From: an uncultured Clostridia bacterium
GTDB lineage: Bacteria > Bacillota > Clostridia > Christensenellales > Pumilibacteraceae
Assembly (NCBI GenBank): GCA_947089425.1
Contig: CAMUKG010000008.1
Location: 1 to 64,000 of the forward strand
DNA length: 64,000 nucleotides
Reading direction: 5' to 3'
The first letter of the stretch is position 1; each line of letters opens with the position of its first letter. Of this stretch, positions 1 to 8,978 are shown in pieces. The notes beneath the pieces were generated by a model that did not search any database, was not told the origin of the DNA, and saw only the letters and a program-made list of their open reading frames with translations. The position numbers and the translations under genes were made by a program.

Positions 1-15
1 TCCTTAAAAATAAAA

Positions 16-44
16 AATAGGCTTGTTTTTTTAACAAACCTATT
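16..44. promoter_or_regulatory. Imperfect inverted repeat, terminator or operator
   Basis: AATAGG-c-TTGTT and AACAA-a-CCTATT form an 11-bp stem with one mismatch around a T5 loop. Read on the minus strand it is followed by a T-rich run, so it could end a minus-strand gene lying off the left edge. It lies about 30 bp upstream of the first operon's -35 box, and its TTGTT/AACAA arms resemble ROK-type (XylR-like) operators, so an operator is the alternative reading. Confidence 0.45.
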
Positions 45-74
45 GTAAATCAGCAACTTTTTTTCAAAAAGGTA

Positions 75-103
75 TTGACAAACCGTTTGTGGCATGTTAT
101 AAT
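75..103 (+). promoter_or_regulatory. Sigma-A promoter of the first sugar operon, with overlapping operator palindrome
   Basis: TTGACA (75-80), a 17-bp spacer and TATAAT (98-103) match the consensus exactly. A perfect 13-bp palindrome, ACAAAC-C-GTTTGT (78-90), overlaps the -35 box, where a repressor would block RNA polymerase. The cognate regulator is not proven; the ROK protein at 10378 is the only nearby sugar regulator of suitable type. Confidence 0.8.
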
Positions 104-169
104 AAATTTGTTGATTATGAAACTAAGTTTAAAAAATATCTGTTGCGGTTAGCAAGGAGTGAAAAAACG

Positions 170-1603
170 ATGAGATTCATAAAAAGAATGTTACTGTGCA
201 CTATTGTTGCGGCAATGCTCGGAACCGCTTTGGGCGGGCTTGCGGGTTGCTCGAACTCGGGCAAAGTGAAACTTTATTTCGACGGCGGCGGAGGTTCGGG
301 CAACTATACCACCACGAGCAGTTACAACACGCTCGAAAAGCTTGCGAAAGAGTGGAACGCCCAAAACGACAAGTTCGAAATTGTAATCAATAAGGCGTCG
401 CTAAACGGCAATCGCGGAAGCATTACGAGCATGCTCAGTGCGAGCACTGCGCCCGACCTCCTTATGCAGGTTGGCACCGTTATAAACGACGACGTGGGTA
501 ACGGGTGGTATGCCGATTTAACGCCGTACCTCGATAAGCCCAACCCATACGAAGAGGGGAACGAAGCGTGGAAAGACATATACGGCACGGGAGCAATCGC
601 GGCTTCGGCGGCTTCCGACGGCAAAAACTACTATGTGTGTCTCGACCAAGTTGCCGTTGGGCTTCTATATAATATGGATATATTGAATGCGGCGGGAGTT
701 ACGAAAGTGCCTGAAACGCATTCGGAGTTTCTCGCTTGTTTGGACGCTCTCGAAAAGGCGAAAAGTAGCGGAACGATATCCGCCGAAGTGTATATGCACG
801 GCGGCTTGTGGCACGAAACGTATTTAGGCACTTCGGTGTACGGTTCCAAAATCGCCGAATGGGACGAAGACGGTTCGGGCACCGTTTCCACCTACGAACT
901 TATTAAGAGCTACAAAGAGGGCAAGTGGACGCTTTCCGACGAATATTTCCGCGAGTTTTTGTCGCTGTGCTACGGTAAAGCGAAATATTATCCCGAGAAC
1001 TATCTCAGCTACGACACGCTGTATAATTTCGCGCGCGGCAAACTTGCTATAACCGACGCTCTCGGCAACCAAATGCGCACGCTTACCCGTAACGCTCGCT
1101 TTAAAACCGAAATAGCGGGATATCCGATTCTCGATACGGAAGCGTCTAAGTTCGGCGGACACAAGGGCATACGCGGAAGCGCGGGACTTTCGAGCGCTTA
1201 TTGGGTTACAAACAGCGCGCTCGACAAAGGGCAAGACGCCGTTGACGCATGCGTAGATTTTTTAATGTTTTTGACCGCGTCGGGCAACAACGCGCGACTT
1301 GTGAACGATTTGGGTTACGCTTTGCCGCTCAACGCGGACAATAGCAACGTGGAACTGTTCTCGGGGCTCAAAGACGCTTTTAAAGCGGACAAAGAGGAAA
1401 ACGCGGCAATGTGGAGCGCGTGCTATATTCCCGACAATTTGGGAACAGATTTCAACAACTACTATCAGCTCGCTATGGGCGACTTTTACGAAGATACCAA
1501 AGGGAATAAAACGGGCGACGCGAACGCGGTTGTAAACGATTTGAATTCCCATATCGACAAGTGCATAGACGATATTGTGAAAAAGTATAATTGGACGTTT
1601 TAA
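170..1603 (+). CDS. ABC sugar transporter substrate-binding lipoprotein
   Basis: Predicted extracellular binding protein of a carbohydrate ABC importer (family 1, MalE-like), 477 aa. The chosen ATG has AAGGAG at 154-159; an in-frame upstream start at 89 would lie inside the promoter and is rejected. Residues 1-27 form a lipoprotein signal ending at Cys27 (lipobox LAGC). The body carries typical features: an early EKLAKEWN segment, an ASTAPDLLMQ region, and a late stretch on conserved residues around FLTASG. It sits directly upstream of two permeases and no ATPase is encoded nearby, so a shared MsmX-type ATPase is inferred. The sugar is unknown. Confidence 0.9.
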   Translation: MRFIKRMLLCTIVAAMLGTALGGLAGCSNSGKVKLYFDGGGGSGNYTTTSSYNTLEKLAKEWNAQNDKFEIVINKASLNGNRGSITSMLSASTAPDLLMQVGTVINDDVGNGWYADLTPYLDKPNPYEEGNEAWKDIYGTGAIAASAASDGKNYYVCLDQVAVGLLYNMDILNAAGVTKVPETHSEFLACLDALEKAKSSGTISAEVYMHGGLWHETYLGTSVYGSKIAEWDEDGSGTVSTYELIKSYKEGKWTLSDEYFREFLSLCYGKAKYYPENYLSYDTLYNFARGKLAITDALGNQMRTLTRNARFKTEIAGYPILDTEASKFGGHKGIRGSAGLSSAYWVTNSALDKGQDAVDACVDFLMFLTASGNNARLVNDLGYALPLNADNSNVELFSGLKDAFKADKEENAAMWSACYIPDNLGTDFNNYYQLAMGDFYEDTKGNKTGDANAVVNDLNSHIDKCIDDIVKKYNWTF

Positions 1604-1606
1604 CAA

Positions 1607-2518
1607 ATGATACAACCTGCCGCAAAAAAATTGAAGAGAGCGAAAAACCAAAACATAGCTTACGTTTGGCTGCTGTTGCCCGTAATCGCCGTTTCGGTGT
1701 TTTGCGTGTATCCCGCAATTATGGCTGTGGTTCGTTCGTTCATGGATTGGACGCCGAATAAGAGCGAATGGGTTTGGTTTGCGAATTACAAAGAACTTTT
1801 CACCGATTCGCTTTTTAGGAAGGCTTTCGGCAACATGCTCATTCTTGTTTTGTGCAGTCTCGTTACAAGCAACGTTATGACGCTGTTGCTCGCCGAGTTA
1901 CTGTTCAATTTAAAACTTCGCAAGCTTGAAAAAGCGTATCGCTATCTGTTTTTGTTGCCAGCACTCGTGCCGGGAATGGTGTCGGTTCTTTTGTGGAAAA
2001 ACGTGATACTGTCGGGCTCGGCTGACGGACTTTTCAACAGCGTGCTCTCGGTGTTCGGCGCAAAACCGAGCGGGTGGTATTTTGATAAAGGAAGAGTAAT
2101 TCTTTCTATGGCGCTCACTAACTTCCCTTGGGTGGGCGGAATAAGCTTTCTAATTTACTTATCGGGACTTCAAGCCATTCCCGAATCGGTATACGAGGCG
2201 GCGGAACTCGACGGCATTTCGGCTTTCGGGCGAGTGCTTAAAATCGACTTGCCGCTACTTGTGGGACAAATCAAATACTTTTTAATTATAGGGATTATAA
2301 ACGGCGTTCAGGTGTACGACTTGCAACTCATTTTGGGGCTAAGTCCCGTAGACCCTGCGAGCACCGTGCCGGGCTACATTTTGTATCACTACACGTTTGC
2401 GTCGCCGCGCTACGGATATGCGGCGTCGATAGGGGTGTTGCTGTTTGTAATCACGCTTGCGCTCAGTACGATTTCTAACAAAATTTCGGATAAAATGAGG
2501 GCGGAGAACGGAATATGA
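1607..2518 (+). CDS. ABC sugar transporter permease (MalF/UgpA-like)
   Basis: Integral membrane subunit of the importer, 303 aa with about six hydrophobic segments, beginning with a helix near residues 17-40. The cytoplasmic coupling (EAA) motif is visible around residues 196-212 (YEAAELDG...). It starts 3 nt after the binding-protein stop codon without a strong Shine-Dalgarno site, so translational coupling is likely, and its stop overlaps the next gene's ATG. Confidence 0.92.
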   Translation: MIQPAAKKLKRAKNQNIAYVWLLLPVIAVSVFCVYPAIMAVVRSFMDWTPNKSEWVWFANYKELFTDSLFRKAFGNMLILVLCSLVTSNVMTLLLAELLFNLKLRKLEKAYRYLFLLPALVPGMVSVLLWKNVILSGSADGLFNSVLSVFGAKPSGWYFDKGRVILSMALTNFPWVGGISFLIYLSGLQAIPESVYEAAELDGISAFGRVLKIDLPLLVGQIKYFLIIGIINGVQVYDLQLILGLSPVDPASTVPGYILYHYTFASPRYGYAASIGVLLFVITLALSTISNKISDKMRAENGI

Positions 2519-3366
2519 CGGGAATTAAAAACAAAAAAACGCTCGCCGCTCAAATAGTGCTTGCAATAATATTGCTTATTTTGTGCTTTTTGGTGCTCTT
2601 TCCTTTTTGGCTTATGCTCGTTAAAAGCTTCAAGTCGTTTATGCAAGAGGTGGATAGCCCGCTAAGCTTAACTTTTCCGCTCAACTTTAAAAACTACGCG
2701 GTTGCGTGGGAACACATAAGCGGAAGCATATTCAATTCGTTTTTCGTGAGCATATCCGAAGCGCTCATAACGCTTGTGCTAAGTTCGGTGGGCGCCTATG
2801 CGTTCGCACGCTACAAGTTTCGCTTTAAGAACATTATATACAGCGCGTTTTTGGCGCTCATGATGATTCCCGGCGTGCTTACTCTTACCACTCGCTATGT
2901 TATGGTGGCAACTTCGTTTTCGCTCTACGGCACCTATTGGGGAGTAATTCTCCCGCAAGCGGCTTCGCTCGTGCCGTTCGGAATACTTCTTCTTCGCGGC
3001 TTCTTCGACGGCATTCCGCGCGACTTGTTCGACGCCGCCGACCTCGACGGCGCAAGCTCGGTTAAACAATTCGTGAAAATTGCTTTGCCGCTCAGTTTAC
3101 CTATTTTGCTCACGCTCGTTCTCATGAACTTTATGACGAGTTGGAACGATTATTTGTGGCCTATGATAATGCTCGGCAATCAAACGGATAGATACACCAT
3201 TCCAGTTATGCTTAATTCGTTTACGCTCGACTATTACAAAACAGAGCTTTACTATGCGGCGCCGCTTGCGGGAAGCGTGCTTGTGAGCATTCCCATTTTG
3301 GTGTTGTTCGCATTCACCTCTAAGCAGTTCATTCGCGGCATGACGAGCGGCGCGTTTAAAATGTGA
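2515..3366 (+). CDS. ABC sugar transporter permease (MalG/UgpE-like)
   Basis: Second permease of the importer, 283 aa, about six transmembrane helices, with the EAA-type motif FDAADLDGASS around residue 171. Its ATG overlaps the stop of the previous permease by 4 nt (ATGA), the usual arrangement for a heterodimeric pair. It completes the membrane pore of the system begun at 170. Confidence 0.92.
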   Translation: MTGIKNKKTLAAQIVLAIILLILCFLVLFPFWLMLVKSFKSFMQEVDSPLSLTFPLNFKNYAVAWEHISGSIFNSFFVSISEALITLVLSSVGAYAFARYKFRFKNIIYSAFLALMMIPGVLTLTTRYVMVATSFSLYGTYWGVILPQAASLVPFGILLLRGFFDGIPRDLFDAADLDGASSVKQFVKIALPLSLPILLTLVLMNFMTSWNDYLWPMIMLGNQTDRYTIPVMLNSFTLDYYKTELYYAAPLAGSVLVSIPILVLFAFTSKQFIRGMTSGAFKM

Positions 3367-3409
3367 CGCAAGATACGTTTTCAAAAATTTAGGAAAAAAG
3401 GAGATATAA

Positions 3410-4240
3410 ATGGAATTGTTGGCAGACGAAGAGTTTCGACGAGGGTTTAACCTTAAAGGGCTCAACAGCATACGCGACGGGCACGGCGCAATAAAATCGT
3501 TTAAGCTCGGAGAACGCGCTCCCAAGTGGTTTTTGTGCCAGTGGAATTCGCGTCATAACCTTATAAACGGTAATTTTACGGTGGAGGACGACAAATACAA
3601 CATTTGCGACGAGAGCAAAAGCCTAACCGTAATAAACAACCGCAAACTCGTGTTCGAGCTCGACGCGGGCAAAGAATATTCGGAGCCGAGAAAAGAAAGC
3701 GAGGCGTGGCCGCATTTGCTCATAGAGCAGGAAATCACGTCGAATAACGCCGTTAAAGACTTAAAAAAAATAATCTGCCATGCGCGCTTTAAATTGCTCG
3801 AATTCACTAATTTTATGAGCGGAGAACAGGCGTATCACGCCGCGCAATTCGTGTGGGTGGTAACGCTTAAAGACAATAATCCCAAGTCTCCGTCGTTCAA
3901 TTCGTTTATTTGGGTGGTGTTTTGCCCGTTCGACAGCCGCTACGAGCTTGTGCCGCTGTTTACTCAACAGGATAAGGCGCTCCCCGACGGCGAGTTTATT
4001 TATTCGTTCGCGGGCAAAGACTTTATGCCCAAGTCGCTTTGGGACGGCGAGGAAGCGGAAGTTAATTTCGACCTTTACCCGCACATACCGCACATTCTCG
4101 AAACCGCGCAAAGCAAAGGGTTTATGACGGGAAGCAAAATGTGCGACCTCGCGGTGTCGAGCACTAATATGGGCTTCGAAATAACGGGGACTTATAAATG
4201 CCGAGTGAGCGTTGAAGATTTGAAAATTATCACCGAATAG
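3410..4240 (+). CDS. Hypothetical protein, first of three tandem paralogues (no signal peptide)
   Basis: Family not recognised. The 276-aa product shares a clear pattern with the two genes that follow: an N-terminal xxGFxLxGxNS segment, a GAIKSFKLGERAPKW-type block, QWxSR, WPHLLIEQ, a central hydrophobic strand-rich part (FIWVVFCPFDSRYE) and a C-terminal MGFEI/T block. Unlike its neighbours it lacks a signal peptide and so is predicted to be cytoplasmic. AAAAAGGAG at 3395-3403 supports the start. Alternating short strands suggest a beta-sandwich, perhaps a carbohydrate-binding or lyase-like fold. Its position 43 bp after the permeases implies a role with the imported glycan. Confidence 0.75.
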   Translation: MELLADEEFRRGFNLKGLNSIRDGHGAIKSFKLGERAPKWFLCQWNSRHNLINGNFTVEDDKYNICDESKSLTVINNRKLVFELDAGKEYSEPRKESEAWPHLLIEQEITSNNAVKDLKKIICHARFKLLEFTNFMSGEQAYHAAQFVWVVTLKDNNPKSPSFNSFIWVVFCPFDSRYELVPLFTQQDKALPDGEFIYSFAGKDFMPKSLWDGEEAEVNFDLYPHIPHILETAQSKGFMTGSKMCDLAVSSTNMGFEITGTYKCRVSVEDLKIITE

Positions 4241-4312
4241 TTTTGCTTACTGGCGAAAATTCAAAACGCGTTGTTTTGCGAACCCGTAGCGAAAGAAAAA
4301 GGAGATAAAAAT

Positions 4313-5353
4313 ATGAGAAAAGTTTTTAAAAGACTGTTGCCGTTCCTGCTCGGCGCATTGCTCGCGTTTTCGTTTGCGGGGTGCGGCACGGAACCTTCGA
4401 ACGGCGGCACGGGCGACGAAAACGGCGGAAATAACGACGTTCCGTCCGAGCCCGAAGTTAAAACTTACGAAGTGTTTCCCGACGCTAAATTTTCTACGGG
4501 CTTCGATATTTTGGGAACGGGGTATACCGACGACGGCAAGATAGACGCCGCCGAACGCGACAAGCAAAAAACTATTAAGTTCGGACGGCAAGAACCCGTG
4601 TGGCACATAGCTCAATGGTATAGCCGCAACAAGTTGGAAAAATCGGAACCGATTATCACCGAAACGAGCTTTGAGCTATCGGACAATAGCAAGTCGGTGA
4701 AGCTCAATCGCGAGACGGGCGAAATTACGCTCGACTTCGACGCGAGCAAAGATTTTTCCGCTCCGCAACACGCCTCTACTCTCGGCTCGTTTTGGCCGCA
4801 TTTGTTGCTGTCGCCCACGTCGGTGGAAACCGTGAAAATAGCCGACTGCGAAAGCATGGAAGTGCGAATCGATTTCACTCTCAACAAATCTGTGAGCCAC
4901 GCCAAAGATTTCGGCGCGAGCAGTTTGGAAATGAATTCGCAATTCGCTTGGTTTGTGTATGTGTCTAACCTCAATCCGGGCGAGGGATACGGCGAGTTTT
5001 TGTGGCTCGGTTTTAACCTATACGACCCCAAACGCGTGTATGCGCCGCACAATGCCATGCAAGACAACGCGGGCGGCGTTGCGGGCAACTATATTTACAC
5101 GTTCGGCGCCGACGAAACGATAGGCAAAGATAAGATTGTGAAAGTAGGGAAGCGCACGGGCTTTACTATGGACCTCAAAGAGGCGGTTAAAGCCGCGCTC
5201 GATGACGCGCACAAAGCGGGTTTTATGACGCACACCACAGTGGATAACGCGTCGATTACGGGCATGAATATAGGATACGAAATGTTCGATGTGTGGGAAC
5301 TTTCAACAACCATTCACGACATGGGCGTTCGGTACACGAAAAAACAAGTTTAA
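4313..5353 (+). CDS. Lipoprotein, second of three tandem paralogues
   Basis: 346 aa. The ATG at 4313 follows AAGGAG (4299-4304) and opens a lipoprotein signal ending at Cys24 (FAGC). A short Gly/Asn/Glu linker then leads into the domain shared with the genes on both sides (FSTGFDILGTG, IKFGRQEPVWHIAQWYSR, FWPHLLLS, MNIGYE). It is predicted to be anchored on the outer membrane face beside the binding protein. Function unknown; carbohydrate binding is the simplest inference from the operon. Confidence 0.8.
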   Translation: MRKVFKRLLPFLLGALLAFSFAGCGTEPSNGGTGDENGGNNDVPSEPEVKTYEVFPDAKFSTGFDILGTGYTDDGKIDAAERDKQKTIKFGRQEPVWHIAQWYSRNKLEKSEPIITETSFELSDNSKSVKLNRETGEITLDFDASKDFSAPQHASTLGSFWPHLLLSPTSVETVKIADCESMEVRIDFTLNKSVSHAKDFGASSLEMNSQFAWFVYVSNLNPGEGYGEFLWLGFNLYDPKRVYAPHNAMQDNAGGVAGNYIYTFGADETIGKDKIVKVGKRTGFTMDLKEAVKAALDDAHKAGFMTHTTVDNASITGMNIGYEMFDVWELSTTIHDMGVRYTKKQV

Positions 5354-5390
5354 CAATTTACTTATTGATATTTGTAGCATCGCCCTTTGT

Positions 5391-5426
5391 TGTCATTTCG
5401 ACCGAGCGAAGCGAGCGGAGAAATCT
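5391..5426. repeat. Copy of a genome-dispersed GAGCGAAGCGAG-type intergenic repeat
   Basis: The gap between the second and third paralogues contains TCATTTCGACCGAGCGAAGC followed by GAGCGGAGAAATCT. Short elements of this kind (TCATT[T/G]CGAGCG..AGAAATCT) are dispersed between genes in many bacterial genomes. Related sequence occurs near 14.7-14.85 kb in this window. Confidence 0.5.
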
Positions 5427-5502
5427 TTCGAAAAAGTCTTAAAAATATAGTTCGCCGAGTTTCCGAATGATACAAAACAAGCGAAAAGTCAAAGGAGAAA
5501 AT

Positions 5503-6540
5503 ATGAAAAAACTAATTGTGGTTTTGCTTGCCTTAGTGCTTTCGTGTTGCGCGTTCGCGTGCGGCAATTCGCAACAAGCGCCCGATAATTCGGATAAAGA
5601 ACACCAAACGCCAGTAACGCCCGACGATAAAAACGACGACGATAATAAAAATCCCGACGAGGAAAAACCCGAGCCGCCCGCAACAAATGAGTTGCAAGCG
5701 ATTGCCGACGCCGACTTTTCGTACGGGTTCAAGCTTTTGGGCACTAATTCGGCGACGGACGGAACGGGAGCGAAAAGCACCGTAAAGTTCGGGCGGCAAA
5801 CTCCCGTGTGGAGCATGGCGCAGTGGTATACGCGTTATGACTTCAACTTAGTAAAGCCCGTAATTACCAAGCAAAAAATGACGATTGACGACCAAAGCAA
5901 ACACATAGAGCTCGATAGAACGAACGGCAAACTTACGCTTGCGCTCGACGCCACCAAAGAATACGACGAGTCGGCAAGTTCGCGAGTATTTTGGCCTCAC
6001 CTTCTTATAGAGCAGTCGTTTTCGGAAGAGGTGAAATCGCACAAGCTTTCCGAATTCGAAAGCCTTACGGCAAGCGTCGATTTTTCGATTACTAAGGCAA
6101 ATAAGGGAGCGATAGAAACTAAGCCCGCGAGCGAAACTCTTCCCGCTCAATTCTTGCAATTCTATTATATCAACGATTTTAAAAACGACGCGTTTTTATG
6201 GTTTGGGCTTGCGTTTTTCGATACTCGCTACGAAAAAACGTCGCTTGCGTATTCGCAAGATTTTGCGGGCGGAAACGCGGGCAACTTTATATACAGCTTG
6301 GGTGCCGAAACGCTAATGAATAATGAAAATTTCGTGCTCGGCAAAGAATACGAAATCGAACTCGACATTTTGCCTTATATTTCGCAAGCGCTCGCTAAGG
6401 CAAAAGAAAACGGCTTTATGCCCAAAACCCAACTGAGCGACTGTATAGTAAGCGGCGTAAACATAGGCTGGGAATTACCCGGCGCGTGGGACGTCTCGGC
6501 AACACTCGGCAATATTTCCTTGCAAGGGATATTGAAATAA
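5503..6540 (+). CDS. Lipoprotein, third of three tandem paralogues
   Basis: 345 aa. The start follows AAAGGAG (5491-5497). The signal peptide ends at Cys20 (AFAC), then an Asp/Asn/Lys/Pro-rich spacer of about 40 residues lifts the domain off the membrane. The shared blocks are FSYGFKLLGTNS, VKFGRQTPVWSMAQWYTR, FWPHLLIEQS and VNIGWELPGAWD. It is closer to the second paralogue than to the cytoplasmic first one. Family unknown; probably beta-rich. Confidence 0.8.
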   Translation: MKKLIVVLLALVLSCCAFACGNSQQAPDNSDKEHQTPVTPDDKNDDDNKNPDEEKPEPPATNELQAIADADFSYGFKLLGTNSATDGTGAKSTVKFGRQTPVWSMAQWYTRYDFNLVKPVITKQKMTIDDQSKHIELDRTNGKLTLALDATKEYDESASSRVFWPHLLIEQSFSEEVKSHKLSEFESLTASVDFSITKANKGAIETKPASETLPAQFLQFYYINDFKNDAFLWFGLAFFDTRYEKTSLAYSQDFAGGNAGNFIYSLGAETLMNNENFVLGKEYEIELDILPYISQALAKAKENGFMPKTQLSDCIVSGVNIGWELPGAWDVSATLGNISLQGILK

Positions 6541-6567
6541 AAAATTTTTTCTGGGAGGAAAAGAAAC

Positions 6568-8853
6568 ATGTGTAAGACAAAAGGTGTGTTCGCAAGATAT
6601 GCGGTGTCGGTACTGTTGGCTTTTGCTATGGTGCCGGCAATGTTCGGGGGGGGGTACGCTTTGTTTGCCCGTGCGGAAGAGTCTGCCGCACCCACCGAAG
6701 TAATGACGGACCCTGTTTACAAAATGATAGCACTTGGCGATAACGACAGCATGAAACTGATGAGCGACGATACCGTGCACGGCAGTTTAACGCCCAGTCC
6801 GGGATTTGGCGGAAGAGCAAACGCTTCGGAACTGGGAGACGCCGTGCGTTATACGGTGGCGGACGGTGTAACCGTACAGTTGAAAAACGTGGCAATAAGC
6901 GGGCACGCTTGTTTGACGGTGGCAATGCAAACGGTTTCCACAGGCACAATCGGCGTGGGTAACGGTGGCGGCGTGCACGTGGGTTTCCGCGTAATGGACA
7001 TCGGCGCATCGACATATTTGCATATGGTTGTTTGGAATAACGATGCGAACGCTCTTGCGGGCGCAGGCGGTTGGAATCCCGTTGAAGTCGCTTTGAGCGA
7101 ACGCGCTTGGAGTGCCGATGAAATTAATATTACGTTTACCTCCACTTCTTTGACTGTTTCTTATACGGGAGCCACAACGGCGGATTTTGCGCCCGTTACT
7201 ATAAACACGGAGATGGAAAACGGGGCATTTGCAAAAATATTCGAAGATTTTAATGATTCGACGCGTCAATATTACGGCGAAAAAGCATATTTAAGTTTCA
7301 GTTGCTACGATATGAGCGGTAATACGGGTAATGCTCAATTCGACCTTGCAACCGTAAACGGTAAAGCACCCGGTGCGGCGTATAAAGAGGCGCTCAACGC
7401 GCAAGTCACCGCGTTTACTACGGCTGTGGCAACGGCGGAAGAAAGCGAGCAACAAAGCGATATAGATGCAGCTGTTGCGCTCAATAAATTCGGAGCCGAC
7501 GAAGCATACGGCAAACTTTTGGCGCAATTCGGCACAAAGGAACAAGAACGTGACGTTCGCGCGGCACGTGAAAAAATCGTTGCACTCAACGGCGACGCTT
7601 TATTCGCGGAACTCAAAACGCCTATCGAAGCTTACATTGCGGCGCTCGACGCGGTAACGCCCGATAACGAGGACACGGCGCTTTCGGCGACTGTAACGGC
7701 GTATAACGCTATCGATTGGTCGAAGTACGATTTGCTCAACGCAGGCTTTAAAGCGCAAATAGACGAGCTTAAAGAAGCGATGAAAGGCAAAAGCTACTTT
7801 AAAAAATCGATAGAAGCGGTTGCGGACGCGCACATAAAAGTTATAGAGACGGCTACGGCTTCGGAATTCAATTCGTCGGCGGGCTATATTTCAACCAAAG
7901 CGGCGCTCGACGGTTGGAACGCTTACAAAGCGACGAACTTCGTGGGCGAACTTACGGAATCGAAAGTTGAGGCGCTCGACGCGCGCGTTGCCGACGCAAA
8001 GACTAAGCTCGAAAGTTCGTTCTATCACAATTTTACCTATCGCGGCAATGTGAGCGAAGTGCAAAAATACGACGAAGGCTTATATCTCAGTGTCAAACCC
8101 GACGTATACGACAGAGTGGAGCAGAAACTGTCCACAGATAACGTTGTGCTTGCAAAAGAGAAAATGACGCTCAACGAAAACAGCGAAGTGCGTTTCAACA
8201 TGATTTACGCGCCCCGTTTGGCTGTGGGTAGCTTTCAAATGCAAATAGGTTTCTATCCCGTTGCAAACGCCACCACCTACGACAGAGACGGCGTGCGTGT
8301 GGACTTTTGGACGAGCAACATGAACATGACCGAAATCAAACCCGTTAACGGCAAAACCGAACTTCCGATTTGCGGCGAGCGTTCAATCCAACTCGAAGAC
8401 GAAGAATTCTTCGATTTCGAAGCGGACGAACTCGACTATAAGCAATCTGCTTACACGGTGAAACTTTGCTCCGACGAAGACGGATTGTATTTGCTTATAA
8501 ACGGTTTGCGTCTCGACATAGAGGACGAGGCTATTACGCCCGAACTCTTTAAAGACGGCGTATACGTGACGTTTTCGGCGAGCGGAAGCGCGGGCATGGC
8601 GCCTTATGAATTGCTCGTTACGAAAATAGGCGGCACGAAATATGCCGATTTGCCCGACGAACCCGAAAATCCCGATAATCCGAATAATCCCGATAAGCCT
8701 AATACGGACGACAACAAGCAGGAAGAGGGCGGCAAGAAGAAAAAATGCGGCTCGTTTGCGGGGGCAAGCGTTTCGGTTGTAGCGGCTTTGATTTGCTTGC
8801 TCGGCGCATCCGCGTTCGTTGCGGCGCGCAGAGGTAAAAAGAACCGCGCATAA
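6568..8853 (+). CDS. Large secreted surface protein with Cys-Gly C-terminal sorting-like tail
   Basis: 761 aa. GGGAGG (6553-6557) precedes the ATG, and a signal peptide spans about residues 1-37. The N-terminal third looks beta-sandwich-like (lectin/LamG type), the middle (about 275-490) is Ala/Glu/Lys-rich helix, and a second strand-rich domain follows. The end has a Pro/Asn/Asp linker (PDNPNNPDKP), a KKKKCGS motif with Cys727, a hydrophobic segment and a basic end, that is, a membrane-anchor signal without LPxTG. A run of nine G at 6646-6654 lies in the signal-peptide codons. It is the last gene of the first sugar operon and probably captures substrate at the surface. Confidence 0.8.
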   Translation: MCKTKGVFARYAVSVLLAFAMVPAMFGGGYALFARAEESAAPTEVMTDPVYKMIALGDNDSMKLMSDDTVHGSLTPSPGFGGRANASELGDAVRYTVADGVTVQLKNVAISGHACLTVAMQTVSTGTIGVGNGGGVHVGFRVMDIGASTYLHMVVWNNDANALAGAGGWNPVEVALSERAWSADEINITFTSTSLTVSYTGATTADFAPVTINTEMENGAFAKIFEDFNDSTRQYYGEKAYLSFSCYDMSGNTGNAQFDLATVNGKAPGAAYKEALNAQVTAFTTAVATAEESEQQSDIDAAVALNKFGADEAYGKLLAQFGTKEQERDVRAAREKIVALNGDALFAELKTPIEAYIAALDAVTPDNEDTALSATVTAYNAIDWSKYDLLNAGFKAQIDELKEAMKGKSYFKKSIEAVADAHIKVIETATASEFNSSAGYISTKAALDGWNAYKATNFVGELTESKVEALDARVADAKTKLESSFYHNFTYRGNVSEVQKYDEGLYLSVKPDVYDRVEQKLSTDNVVLAKEKMTLNENSEVRFNMIYAPRLAVGSFQMQIGFYPVANATTYDRDGVRVDFWTSNMNMTEIKPVNGKTELPICGERSIQLEDEEFFDFEADELDYKQSAYTVKLCSDEDGLYLLINGLRLDIEDEAITPELFKDGVYVTFSASGSAGMAPYELLVTKIGGTKYADLPDEPENPDNPNNPDKPNTDDNKQEEGGKKKKCGSFAGASVSVVAALICLLGASAFVAARRGKKNRA

Positions 8854-8876
8854 AATAATAACGTGCTCGAATAAAA

Positions 8877-8909
8877 GGAAGAAGGGCGATTTTCTCCCTT
8901 CTTCTTTTT
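8877..8909 (+). terminator. Rho-independent terminator of the first operon
   Basis: GAAGAAGGG (8878-8886) pairs perfectly with CCCTTCTTC (8896-8904) around a 9-nt loop and runs into five T. Confidence 0.9.
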
Positions 8910-8978
8910 AAGGGGCATTGTATATTCGAATACGGTATGCACAGCTTTAAGAACTTGCATTAAAAAGAGGAAAAAGAA

